Below, piece by piece: positions 45,232 to 53,739 of a stretch of DNA of 64,000 nt (position 1 is the stretch's first letter; each line of letters starts with the position of its first letter). This DNA is from JBAXTE01 sp963556065 (GTDB lineage Bacteria > Bacteroidota > Bacteroidia > Bacteroidales > WCHB1-69). The stretch spans positions 558,001 to 622,000 of the forward strand of contig CAUVYH020000005.1 of the NCBI GenBank assembly GCA_963556065.3. The letters run 5' to 3'. The translations under genes were made by a program, and so were the position numbers. The notes beneath the pieces are model-generated. The model was not told where the DNA came from. It saw nothing but the letters and a program-made list of their open reading frames with translations, and did not search any database.

Positions 45232-45604
45232 CTCCATTAAGGGTAGGTAGAAGTAGCGGTCTGAATTTTTCCTTTTTACTGAATTTGTAAAAGGCTATAC
45301 AGCCATTTTTAAGACAAGATGAACGTTACAATAAATAACCACAAGGCTTGTATTTCTGCCGGTCTTTTTTTTTCTCTTTATTCGATGGAAGTCAATACAA
45401 AAGGAATCCTGTTAATCCTTCTGATTCCTTTAGATCGGGCTTTTAAAAAGCTGGGTAGTCTTTTTTTAAACAGGATGAACCTGGTTTACACGATAATATA
45501 ATACAGAAACCCGTTAATCGGAACTTGTAATTGTATGATTTAAACCCTTTTAAAATAAAAAAGCCGGTGATTCAATCACCGGCTTTTTTGAAAAAACAGA
45601 AGAA
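45232..45604. other. Spacer with terminator; no gene
   Basis: A 60-codon frame at 45319-45501 starts MNVTINNHKACISAG but overlaps repetitive AATCCTGTTAATCC-type sequence and has no promoter; I do not count it. A terminator lies at 45557-45589. The rest is A/T-rich. Confidence 0.4.
45557..45589 (-). terminator. Terminator of the CAP/OmpA-like gene
   Basis: AAAAAAGCCGGTGA and TCACCGGCTTTTTT are perfectly complementary around TTCAA, with T-runs on both strands. It is 16 bases past the stop at 45605. Confidence 0.88.
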
Positions 45605-48025
45605 TTATTTACATTCTTTGCAGAAAATTTTCTTTACCTCTCCGTTTTCCATTACCTGGAAGGAGAATTGTTTCATCAACTTACAAAACCTTGTTTTGTC
45701 TATAGCCAGACAACGTTTTGCCATAGCGGTAAACGAAGGGGTGAGATAAAAATCTTCGCGATGGCTTAACAATGAAAAATACGTAAACAAAAAGTCGTCG
45801 GTAACATTTGGACTATCAACATAAGGATCCATTAATTTAATAGCATAAGACAAATCACCATATTGAATAAAGATATCAGCCAACTTATAAGCATTTTGCC
45901 AGGTTACTTTTTCCAGTCCCAATGCAATTTGTTTAATTTTTTCGTAGGTCTGTTCAGCAGCAGCTACCATTGCCTGAGATACCGAAGTGTCGGCAAATTC
46001 CAAAATTTTAAACTGAAGTTCCAGATTTAACTTGTCGATATATTTTTTGTCAATAGTCTTTGAGGCATAAGCTTTATCCACATTTGCCTGCAAATCTCTC
46101 ATGATGGTTTCGTTATTGATCTCCGTATTCATCACATCGCAAACGGTTTTGTTGTAGAAAGCCGATTCGTTAGTCGGATCCAGAGCTAAAAGTGGAGTTA
46201 CACCTGCACACATATCATCGTTAATGTCTCTGAAGTAATTTTGAATATAGTAATAATTGGTCCAGAACGGTACATAGCGTTTATCTTTGCCCGGAATTTT
46301 CATTTCTATTGCTACTTTTGAATTGAAGCGTCCTTCCTGAACGGCTTTTACAATATGTTTTTGAACGGCAAAAGCATTTACAAAATCACCCTTCTCAATC
46401 AGTTTGTTGAATTTATTAATTACAAACGGTTGTTCGTAAGAGCCGGAAATATCGTATGTAATATCCATTACAATTGAAGCAAAGCGGTGTTTAGCTAAAA
46501 TAGGTTCCATGTCTTTGAGTAATTTGCCTTTTAAGCTCATTTTTACCTCATCGGGAGTGAGTTTTGCATAATCCGCAAATTTCGTGTTTTCCACATCGCG
46601 TTTAAACATTTCCCAACTGTCGGAAGTACTTATTTTATTGCTGATATTTGCTTTTTGACGTCTTTTGATCGCATTCATAATGCTTTCGGCACGTTTTTTT
46701 TGCAGTTCCGTGTTATCCTTGTCGCTACCTTCCATCGAAGTATATGCGGTAATGCTCATTTGATTGATGACAAACTGAGGCTCATTAAGGGCTTTAAAGA
46801 AGGGCTCGATATCTTCTTGGTTATAGGTCGATTTGTTTTGAGCAAAGGGAACATTAAATGTAAGTTGCCCGTTTTCGGCAACAGGAACATAAACAGGACA
46901 TTTAATAGTGCTGGTGTCGGGTTGAAACGTAAGCTTCTCTACGTAGCTGTTCGGATTTCTTTCGATATATACTTTTTGTATCGAACGGCAAACGCTCTTC
47001 TCTTTAATCACCACCAAATTGAGTTCATACTCGCCGGTTATTTCAGGAGGGAATTTTGCCAGTTCCACATATAATTTTTTCGATTTTTTATCTTCAATCT
47101 CGTTGTATTTGAGTATCTTTTTGATAAAAAGGGGTTTGGTCAACCATCCGCGGTTTACTAAGTTGTTATCCTGAATATTCTCGTCACCGCATTTGAATTG
47201 ATCCTTATAGACGATATCTATAGCCAAACCGTCTTTGCTTTTGCCGATAAGACGTTTAAGCTGTTTATAATCTTTATATTCAAAATAAATATACCCGTCT
47301 TTTACAACCAATCCTTTTTGTAACTCTTCAAGGTTTTTTGCCTGGTCACATTTTTTACATTTCTTGGCATCATAGCCTTTTAGTCCGTATTTTTTTGTTG
47401 TAAAAGGTACGCTTAATTCTTCGCGGCGCGAAGCGGTCGGATTAAGCGATTTGGCATTACCCAAAACCGCAGATATATAAATGTTTTTATTATTTGCATC
47501 AAAAGCGAACCCAATTCCTGTAAGCGCCCATTTGCGGTTGAGCAAAATAACGCTGTTCTTCGGATGGTTTAATATCGGCAAAAGAAAATCCACCGCTACA
47601 TCTAGGTAGGTGTAATCTGCACTTTTCGATGCTTTCACTTTATTTACCACTTCTTCAACAAATTGAGTCCCTCCAAATGATTTAACACGCATGGCGGTGG
47701 TCTTCATTCGGGGCATGCCCTCGGTTGTTTTCACCTCGTCCATTGCCATATAGTCGGCTTGATTTTGAGCTGCCGATTCCAAGACTTCATTTGAAGTAAG
47801 AGCATCTCCTCGCATCGTCTTGTTATTTTTACGTGCCAAATTAATAGCATCTATAATACATGCCTTTAATATTTTGGGATTGTAATTCATCACCGCAAAA
47901 TTTTTGCTGTACTCTTTGTTGCTTTGCAATTCGGCTGCAAATGTAGTATCCCAAACTTGCTGCTGAGCGAGTAACCCAGTGGTGAAAAATAATGTTAGTA
48001 ATGCGAATAAAGTAATTTTTCTCAT
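45605..48025 (-). CDS. Exported protein with CAP-like and OmpA-like regions
   Basis: An 806-residue protein with a signal peptide (MRKITLFALLTLFFTTGLLAQ). Residues about 50-190 resemble a CAP/SCP domain: IDAINLARKNNKTMRG, VLESAAQNQADYMAMDE, NHPKNSVILLNRKWALTGIGFA. Residues about 415-460 resemble an OmpA-like peptidoglycan-binding motif: SITAYTSMEGSDKDNTELQKKRAESIMNAI in part. The C-terminal third looks helical (TPR-like), with AYKLADIFIQYGDLSYAIKL. Cysteine pairs occur at KKCKKC and the extreme C-terminus FCKECK. I know no family with this order. It is a single gene with its own terminator. Location in the periplasm is likely; function is unknown. Confidence 0.7.
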   Translation of the reverse strand: MRKITLFALLTLFFTTGLLAQQQVWDTTFAAELQSNKEYSKNFAVMNYNPKILKACIIDAINLARKNNKTMRGDALTSNEVLESAAQNQADYMAMDEVKTTEGMPRMKTTAMRVKSFGGTQFVEEVVNKVKASKSADYTYLDVAVDFLLPILNHPKNSVILLNRKWALTGIGFAFDANNKNIYISAVLGNAKSLNPTASRREELSVPFTTKKYGLKGYDAKKCKKCDQAKNLEELQKGLVVKDGYIYFEYKDYKQLKRLIGKSKDGLAIDIVYKDQFKCGDENIQDNNLVNRGWLTKPLFIKKILKYNEIEDKKSKKLYVELAKFPPEITGEYELNLVVIKEKSVCRSIQKVYIERNPNSYVEKLTFQPDTSTIKCPVYVPVAENGQLTFNVPFAQNKSTYNQEDIEPFFKALNEPQFVINQMSITAYTSMEGSDKDNTELQKKRAESIMNAIKRRQKANISNKISTSDSWEMFKRDVENTKFADYAKLTPDEVKMSLKGKLLKDMEPILAKHRFASIVMDITYDISGSYEQPFVINKFNKLIEKGDFVNAFAVQKHIVKAVQEGRFNSKVAIEMKIPGKDKRYVPFWTNYYYIQNYFRDINDDMCAGVTPLLALDPTNESAFYNKTVCDVMNTEINNETIMRDLQANVDKAYASKTIDKKYIDKLNLELQFKILEFADTSVSQAMVAAAEQTYEKIKQIALGLEKVTWQNAYKLADIFIQYGDLSYAIKLMDPYVDSPNVTDDFLFTYFSLLSHREDFYLTPSFTAMAKRCLAIDKTRFCKLMKQFSFQVMENGEVKKIFCKECK

Positions 48026-48189
48026 ACAATTGTAGTTTAATAATGAAAATAATCAGCAATAATAAGCAATTTTTTTATTTTGTGAAATTTTATTTTGATT
48101 TTTTACCATTTTTAAATTAATTATTTTGCTGAGAATCTTTTCGCCATTAGTTTTTTGCTTGATAATTCTTTTTGCTCAACGCATTTTTG

Positions 48190-48197
48190 TATTTTTG
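48190..48197 (+). promoter_or_regulatory. -7 box that fixes the HD-domain gene start
   Basis: TATTTTTG followed by C lies inside the longer open frame from 48126, so the start is ATG 48216. The molybdenum-cofactor genes downstream are close enough to share this promoter. Confidence 0.55.
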
Positions 48198-48215
48198 CAA
48201 AAAAAGTATCGAGGC

Positions 48216-48980
48216 ATGGAAAATTTGTTATTTGAAAAAATCATAATGCAATATCATCGGTATGTTGAGCATTTAACGCTTTCTCAGGAAATGGAACTTA
48301 AATATCAGCACAGTAAAAATGTAGCGCTGGTTGCCCGGCAAATTGCCGACTTCGTGGTTCCTTCCCAATCTCAGCAACAACTTGTTGAAATTGCAGCTCT
48401 ATATCACGATATTGGACGATACGAACAATTTTTAAAATATAAAACATTCAACGACCGCAGTTCAGAAGACCATGCAATGATGGGAGTGACAATAATCCGG
48501 GAACAAAGGCTTTTTGACGGAATTGACACGGAACAGCAGGAAATACTTCTTCATGCAATCGAAAATCATAACAAAAAAATAATATCTCCAACCATTTCGT
48601 CCGAAGCAACATTCATTTGCCGGGTTGTTCGTGATGCCGATAAATTGGATATTCTCGAAATGCTGTCTTCACACTTTCAAAAGGGGAACTACGATGTATC
48701 CGTATCGCTCGGATTGCCCGATGATTTAACATATAACCCGTTAGTGGTGAATGAGTTGTTGGGTGCAAAAACCGTGGATTTCACATTGATGCAGTCGCTC
48801 AATGATTTTAAATTGGCGAATCTTAGTTGGGTCTATGATTTAAACTTTGCAATCTCCTACGTGATGCTGTATCGGCAGAAATATCTCGAAAAAATATATC
48901 AATCGCTTACCGTAAAAACTCCCGAAATCGATATGGCTTATCAAATGGTGGATGGAATTTGCGAAGCATACATACATTAA
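48216..48980 (+). CDS. HD-domain phosphohydrolase
   Basis: A 254-residue HD-superfamily protein, probably a metal-dependent phosphohydrolase. Metal ligands are H in YQHSKNVALVARQ, the HD pair in LYHDIGRYEQFLKY, and later VVRDADKLDIL. Its substrate is unknown. The open frame extends to a TTG at 48126, adding a hydrophobic 30 residues, but a promoter box lies in it (48190-48197). It ends 5 bases before the moeA start, so it seems to be part of the cofactor operon; a link to molybdenum-cofactor synthesis is only positional. Confidence 0.82.
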   Translation: MENLLFEKIIMQYHRYVEHLTLSQEMELKYQHSKNVALVARQIADFVVPSQSQQQLVEIAALYHDIGRYEQFLKYKTFNDRSSEDHAMMGVTIIREQRLFDGIDTEQQEILLHAIENHNKKIISPTISSEATFICRVVRDADKLDILEMLSSHFQKGNYDVSVSLGLPDDLTYNPLVVNELLGAKTVDFTLMQSLNDFKLANLSWVYDLNFAISYVMLYRQKYLEKIYQSLTVKTPEIDMAYQMVDGICEAYIH

Positions 48981-48984
48981 AGTG

Positions 48985-50166
48985 ATGATAACATTTGAAG
49001 AAGCTTATGCAATGGTTATTGGTTCTGCCGATAGACACAACAAAACGGAAAAAGTCCTTATTTTCGATGCTCTGAATCGGGTATTGGCCGATGATATTAA
49101 AAGCGATATCCCGATGCCACCTTTCAATAAATCGGCAATGGATGGTTATGCATGTCGTTTTGCCGATCGCAATCAAGCGATGCATGTCGTTGAAGTTATT
49201 GCGGCGGGGTATGTTCCGAAAAAGACATTAGGAGTGGGTGAATGCGCAAAAATAATGACGGGAGCGATGTTGCCCTTGGGCGCGGATGGAGTGGTGAAAA
49301 TTGAGGACATTGAAGAGGTTGCAATTAATACGGTAATTTGCAAAGAACTTTCCAATGCTAAAAACATCTGCTTTATCGGTGAAGACATTCAACCGGATAC
49401 CTTGTTGGTTTCTAAAGGAACCTTGCTCCAACCGCAACATATTGCCGTGTTTGCCGCTGTAGGAAAAATGGAAGTGGAGGTTTATTGTAAAACAACAGTT
49501 GGGATTATCTCTACAGGAAACGAATTGATAGAACCGAATAAGACATTATCCGAAGGGAAAATTAGAAACAGCAATGGATATCAATTGTTTGCACAAGCCT
49601 TAAAGCATGGAGCCCAGCCCAAATACTACGGCATAGCTTTGGATGACAAAGAATCGGTTCGGCAGCTGATAGCGAAAGCTACTTGCGAAAATCGGATTAC
49701 ACTCTTGTCGGGTGGTGTATCAATGGGTGATTTCGATTTGGTGCCGGAAGTACTTGCTAACTTCGGGTTTAAGACGAAGTTCCATTCCATCGCGGTACAG
49801 CCTGGAAAACCGACTCTGTTCACGCAAAAAGAGGATGCATTATGCTTCGGATTGCCTGGAAATCCGGTCTCTTCATTTATCCAATTTGAGTTATTGGTAA
49901 GTCCGTTAATTCATAGGCTTCAGGGAGAAAACTTTAACCTGATTTTCACACCCGCAACGTTAAAAGATAATTACAGTCGGAAAAATGCAACCCGGAAAGC
50001 ATGGATTCCCGTGTTGTTGGATGATGACATGCAGGTGTCTCAAGTAGATTATCACGGCTCGGCTCATATCAATGCTTTTGTTGAAGCAAATGCCGTGATG
50101 GAAATTCCGATTGGGGTTTTTCAAATAAACAAAGGAGAAAGAGTCAATGTTAGACGAATTTCATAG
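48985..50166 (+). CDS. moeA: Molybdopterin molybdotransferase MoeA
   Basis: A 393-residue enzyme that inserts molybdate into adenylylated molybdopterin. Signatures are NRVLADDIKSDIPMPPFNKSAMDGYA in part, MTGAMLPLGADGVVKIED, STGNELIEPNKTL, LSGGVSMGDFDLVPEV and QPGKPTLF, GLPGNPVSSFIQFE. The start is ATG 48985 (MITFEEAYAM) because the upstream ATG 48952 lies in the end of the preceding gene. Its 3' end overlaps moaA by 20 bases. Confidence 0.95.
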   Translation: MITFEEAYAMVIGSADRHNKTEKVLIFDALNRVLADDIKSDIPMPPFNKSAMDGYACRFADRNQAMHVVEVIAAGYVPKKTLGVGECAKIMTGAMLPLGADGVVKIEDIEEVAINTVICKELSNAKNICFIGEDIQPDTLLVSKGTLLQPQHIAVFAAVGKMEVEVYCKTTVGIISTGNELIEPNKTLSEGKIRNSNGYQLFAQALKHGAQPKYYGIALDDKESVRQLIAKATCENRITLLSGGVSMGDFDLVPEVLANFGFKTKFHSIAVQPGKPTLFTQKEDALCFGLPGNPVSSFIQFELLVSPLIHRLQGENFNLIFTPATLKDNYSRKNATRKAWIPVLLDDDMQVSQVDYHGSAHINAFVEANAVMEIPIGVFQINKGERVNVRRIS

Positions 50167-50947
50167 AAACATCAATTACCTGAGGATTTCGGTTACCGAC
50201 CGCTGCAACCTAAGGTGCGTTTATTGCATTCCCGCAGAAGGGGTGAAGCTGATGAAACATACGGATATTCTTTCGCTCGAAGAAATTGCGGAAATTGTTA
50301 AAGTTGGAGTTCGTTGGGGTATTGATAAAGTGAGAATCACCGGAGGGGAACCTTTGGTGCGCCGCAATGTGGTTGAACTCGTCCGGATGATATCATCCAT
50401 TAAAGAGATAAAGGACGTAAGTATGACGACCAATGGAATTCTGCTGTCCCAATTTGCGCCAATGCTTAAAGAAGCAGGGCTCCAGCGCGTGAACATCAGT
50501 TTAGACACGCTTAATCCGGAAACGTTCAGGACGATAACCCGCGGAGGAAATATCGATGAAGTATTTAAAGGAATTAGAGCCGCTCGGGAGTCGGAACTTT
50601 TTCCGATAAAAATAAACTGTGTAATCAAGGATAGTTCTAACGAACCTGATGCTGTTGCCGTAGCTGAGTTTTGCGAAAAAGAGAAACTTCAAGTTCGCTT
50701 TATTCACGAGATGGATTTGCATGGTGGCTTTTTTTCGACGGTTGAAGGTGGCGAAGGTGGACATTGCAGCACTTGTAACCGGCTCAGGCTCACGGCCAAC
50801 GGATACATAAAGCCATGCTTGTTCAACGACTTGGAATATAGCACTCGGGAAATTGGGATTGATGAAGCTTTTCGATTAGCCTTCCAAAACAAGCCCGAGT
50901 GTGGAAGCATAAACTTGCATAACGAATTTAATAATATAGGAGGATAG
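50147..50947 (+). CDS. moaA: GTP 3',8-cyclase MoaA, short form
   Basis: A 266-residue radical SAM enzyme for the first step of molybdopterin synthesis. The SAM cluster cysteines are in RISVTDRCNLRCVYCIP, GGEPLVRR follows, and the second cluster site is HCSTCNRLRLTANGYIKPCLF with three cysteines. The C-terminal GG dipeptide is present (FNNIGG). Usual length is about 320-330; here about 50 residues are missing between RFIHEMDLHGG and the second cluster (compare the longer E. coli spacer). Reading frame is intact with no shift. It overlaps moeA by 20 bases; activity with the shorter spacer is uncertain. Confidence 0.88.
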   Translation: MLDEFHRNINYLRISVTDRCNLRCVYCIPAEGVKLMKHTDILSLEEIAEIVKVGVRWGIDKVRITGGEPLVRRNVVELVRMISSIKEIKDVSMTTNGILLSQFAPMLKEAGLQRVNISLDTLNPETFRTITRGGNIDEVFKGIRAARESELFPIKINCVIKDSSNEPDAVAVAEFCEKEKLQVRFIHEMDLHGGFFSTVEGGEGGHCSTCNRLRLTANGYIKPCLFNDLEYSTREIGIDEAFRLAFQNKPECGSINLHNEFNNIGG

Positions 50948-50949
50948 CT

Positions 50950-51402
50950 ATGTCCGAATTATCGCATATTGATAAAAGTGGAAAAGCAAATATGGTGGAT
51001 GTCGGAGATAAGCCGGTATCACAACGGTTTGCCCATGCTTGGGGAATGATTAAACTGAGTAAAGCAACCATCGCTTTAATTGCAGAGAATGAAATAAAAA
51101 AAGGAGATGTGCTTACTGTTGCTGAAGTTGCCGGTATTCAGGCTGCAAAACGAACATCCGACCTAATACCGCTTTGTCATCCGCTGCCCATTACAAAAAT
51201 TGATGTTAAATGCACGTTGACCGATGCAGGAGTGGAAGTAAACACCACTTGCAAGTGTACGGGACAAACCGGGATAGAAATGGAAGCTCTTACCGGAACA
51301 AGCGTGGCCTTGCTTACTATTTACGACATGTGCAAAGCCGTTGATAAACAGATGGTAATAGAACAGATTGCGCTAATCGAAAAAACTAAAAAAGAAATTT
51401 AA
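50950..51402 (+). CDS. moaC: Cyclic pyranopterin monophosphate synthase
   Basis: A 150-residue enzyme that turns the MoaA product into cyclic pyranopterin monophosphate. Recognisable parts are KANMVDVGDKPVSQRFA, LIPLCHPLPITKIDVKC, GQTGIEMEALTGTSVALL and YDMCKAVDKQM. Length is normal. It begins 2 bases after moaA and 2 before the fusion gene, so it is in the same operon. Confidence 0.96.
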   Translation: MSELSHIDKSGKANMVDVGDKPVSQRFAHAWGMIKLSKATIALIAENEIKKGDVLTVAEVAGIQAAKRTSDLIPLCHPLPITKIDVKCTLTDAGVEVNTTCKCTGQTGIEMEALTGTSVALLTIYDMCKAVDKQMVIEQIALIEKTKKEI

Positions 51403-51404
51403 CC

Positions 51405-52346
51405 ATGAACGAAAAAAGAGAAATAACCGTTACATCTGTCAATATTAGTGAGCTTAAAGGAACTATAAAAACTCCTGTTTCGGCAATTGAGTTAGACTAT
51501 TTAGGAGTGAAGCGCGACGCTCATGCAGGGGTGTGGCATCGACAGGTAAGTATGCTGGCATCCGAAAGCATTCATGGTTTTCAGGACAAATTGGGCCGTG
51601 AAATTAAGTGTGGCGAATTCGGTGAAAATATTACAACCGAAGGAATGTTGCTTTTTCATTGTCATCCCCTCGACCGCTTTTCAAATCATGATATTGAATT
51701 GGAAGTCACCCAAATCGGAAAGAAATGTCATGGAGACGGATGCGAGATTTTTCAAAAAGTAGGCACTTGTGTCATGCCCCAAGAAGGAATCTTTTGCAGA
51801 GTAATCAAGGGGGGAACCCTTAAATCCGGGAATAAATTGACCTATTCTCCGAAACAATATAAAATTGCAATTATTACCCTTAGCGACAGAGCAAGTAGCG
51901 GAATTTATGAAGATCTAAGCGGTCCGGCTCTCACAAAATCCATATCCGAATATTATTCTTCCCAAAATAAACCGTTTTTGATCGATAGCTCATTGATTCC
52001 TGATAGTGAACAGCTTTTAAAGGCGACTGTGGAAACTTATGTTCAGGAAGGTTATGATTTGGTATTTACCACGGGAGGAACGGGAATCAGCAGTAAAGAC
52101 ATTACACCGGATGTATTGATGCCTCTTTTCGATAGAGAAATTCCCGGAATTATGGATGCCATTCGGATGAAATTCGGAATTCAAAAGCCTCAGGCTCTCA
52201 TAAGCCGAAGTGTAGCCGGAGTAATGGGCAATACACTGGTTTTTGCACTTCCGGGCAGTGTAAGAGCAGTGAATGAGTATATCGGTGAAATTACACCGCA
52301 TCTCAATCATCTCTTTCTGATGCTTAATAACATCGATTCGCATTAA
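51405..52346 (+). CDS. MOSC domain-MogA/MoaB fusion
   Basis: A 313-residue two-domain protein. Residues about 1-145 form a MOSC domain (ITVTSVNISELKGTIKTP, KRDAHAGVWHRQVSMLA, CGEFGENITTEGM, and CEIFQKVGTCVMPQEGIFCRV), which can carry sulfur or bind the cofactor. Residues about 150-313 form a MogA/MoaB domain (IITLSDRASSGIYED, VFTTGGTGISSKDITPDV, FALPGSVRAVNEYI), which adenylylates molybdopterin. Such fusions exist in Bacteroidota. It closes the operon. No moaD or moaE lies here. Confidence 0.9.
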   Translation: MNEKREITVTSVNISELKGTIKTPVSAIELDYLGVKRDAHAGVWHRQVSMLASESIHGFQDKLGREIKCGEFGENITTEGMLLFHCHPLDRFSNHDIELEVTQIGKKCHGDGCEIFQKVGTCVMPQEGIFCRVIKGGTLKSGNKLTYSPKQYKIAIITLSDRASSGIYEDLSGPALTKSISEYYSSQNKPFLIDSSLIPDSEQLLKATVETYVQEGYDLVFTTGGTGISSKDITPDVLMPLFDREIPGIMDAIRMKFGIQKPQALISRSVAGVMGNTLVFALPGSVRAVNEYIGEITPHLNHLFLMLNNIDSH

Positions 52347-52382
52347 CGTAAAAATATACCTTCGATGTAACCTCAAAATTAA

Positions 52383-52390
52383 TATCTTTG
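52383..52390 (+). promoter_or_regulatory. -7 box for kdsD
   Basis: TATCTTTG matches TAnnTTTG, 16 bases before ATG 52407. Confidence 0.5.
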
Positions 52391-52406
52391 TCAAAAATAA
52401 TAACGG

Positions 52407-53375
52407 ATGAACAGATCGGATTCAATTTTAGAAATTGCGCGTAAAACCATTAAGCACGAGTCGGAAGCAATACTTTCTCTGGTCGATTTTTTAGATCATC
52501 AATTTGTAGATTGTGTAGAGATGATCCTGTCTTCTAAGGGGAGGGTAATTATCACAGGAATAGGAAAAAGTGCCAATATTGCAACTAAAATTGTAGCTAC
52601 GCTTAATTCTACAGGAACACCTTCCGTATTTATGCATGCAGCTGATGCTATTCATGGAGATTTGGGAAACGTGCAACCCGATGATGTGGTCGTTTGTATC
52701 TCGAAAAGCGGAAACACACCGGAAATCAAAGTGTTGGCTCCGCTGATAAAAATGATGGGAAATCCTTTGGTCGCCATTGTGGGAAACACCGCTTCGTTTT
52801 TGGCTCAGCAGGCCGATTTAATTTTAAATGCGACGGTGGTGGGAGAGGCTTGTCCGAATAATCTGGCACCTACATCAAGTACCACTGCGCAACTTGTAAT
52901 TGGTGATGCTCTTGCGGTTGCACTCCTCGAAATGCGAGGTTTCACGGCATCCGATTTTGCAAAATATCATCCGGGAGGTTCTCTGGGGAAAATGCTTTAT
53001 CTTACGGTAGGGGATCTATGCAAAAACAATGAAGTACCCAAGGTGTTTTCCGACGATTCCCTTCGTAAACTGATTATCGAAATCAGTTCAAAGCGTTTGG
53101 GCGTAACTGCTGTGGTCGATGAATCCAACCATGTTTTAGGAATTGTAACCGATGGGGATCTTCGCAGAATGTTGCAAAATGTAGAATCGGTGAGTGAGAT
53201 TACGGCAAAGGATATTATGAGCCCAAATCCAAAATTGATTGAAGAAACCGAAAAAGCGGTAAATGCACTTCAGATTATGCGCGACAATAACATTACAAGC
53301 TTACTTGTGATGCGTAATAATGATTATATTGGCGTTGTTCATTTACATGACATTCTGCGTGAAGGAATCTTTTAA
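52407..53375 (+). CDS. kdsD: Arabinose-5-phosphate isomerase
   Basis: A 322-residue KpsF/GutQ-type isomerase converting ribulose-5-phosphate to arabinose-5-phosphate, precursor of Kdo. An N-terminal SIS domain (residues 1-190) has GKSANIATKIVATLNSTG, MHAADAIHGDLG, SKSGNTPEIKVL and EACPNNLAPTSSTT. Two CBS domains follow, with GVTAVVDESNHVLGIVTDGDLRR and DIMSPNPKLIEE. Length is normal. It pairs with kdsA at 41 kb. The gene is followed by an AhpD-like gene and lptB at short distance, forming an envelope group. Confidence 0.94.
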   Translation: MNRSDSILEIARKTIKHESEAILSLVDFLDHQFVDCVEMILSSKGRVIITGIGKSANIATKIVATLNSTGTPSVFMHAADAIHGDLGNVQPDDVVVCISKSGNTPEIKVLAPLIKMMGNPLVAIVGNTASFLAQQADLILNATVVGEACPNNLAPTSSTTAQLVIGDALAVALLEMRGFTASDFAKYHPGGSLGKMLYLTVGDLCKNNEVPKVFSDDSLRKLIIEISSKRLGVTAVVDESNHVLGIVTDGDLRRMLQNVESVSEITAKDIMSPNPKLIEETEKAVNALQIMRDNNITSLLVMRNNDYIGVVHLHDILREGIF

Positions 53376-53386
53376 ATTTGACGAAT

Positions 53387-53728
53387 ATGGCAAAATTAGT
53401 GGAAGAATATAATGAATATCGCGAAAAAATGAACAGGAAAATCCTTGACGGAGACAATCTGGTTATTAAACGCATTTATAATTTGGACTCAAATACCTAT
53501 ACAGATGGAGCGCTTTCCTCAAAAACGAAAGAAATGCTGGGGTTAGTCTCTTCGCTGGTGCTACGATGCGATGATTGTATTAAATATCACTTGCAAAAGT
53601 GTTTTCAATTGGGGATGACTACCGAAGAGTTGTTTGAAATTTTTGCGGTAGCCAATGTGGTGGGAGGAACGATTGTAATTCCGCACACCCGCAGAGCTGT
53701 TGAATTTTGGGAAGCTTTAAACGAATAA
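53387..53728 (+). CDS. AhpD/carboxymuconolactone decarboxylase-like protein
   Basis: A 113-residue helical protein of the carboxymuconolactone decarboxylase family, including AhpD. The redox site is RCDDCIKYHL (CxxC plus His), with GMTTEELFEIFAVANVVGG and VIPHTRRAVEF. It could reduce peroxiredoxin or lipoyl proteins; no partner is adjacent. The frame also opens at TTG 53378, but ATG 53387 (MAKLVEEYNEY) is the natural start. It lies 11 bases past kdsD and 11 before lptB. Confidence 0.82.
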   Translation: MAKLVEEYNEYREKMNRKILDGDNLVIKRIYNLDSNTYTDGALSSKTKEMLGLVSSLVLRCDDCIKYHLQKCFQLGMTTEELFEIFAVANVVGGTIVIPHTRRAVEFWEALNE

Positions 53729-53739
53729 CATACAAATTT

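Noticed and set aside
45319..45501. 60-codon frame MNVTINNHKACIS...
   Set aside because: No promoter or family similarity; it overlaps repeated AATCCTG-type words in a spacer.
48126..48215. Membrane-anchored form of the HD-domain protein starting at TTG 48126
   Set aside because: A TATTTTTG promoter box at 48190-48197 lies inside it, and ATG 48216 gives a normal HD protein.
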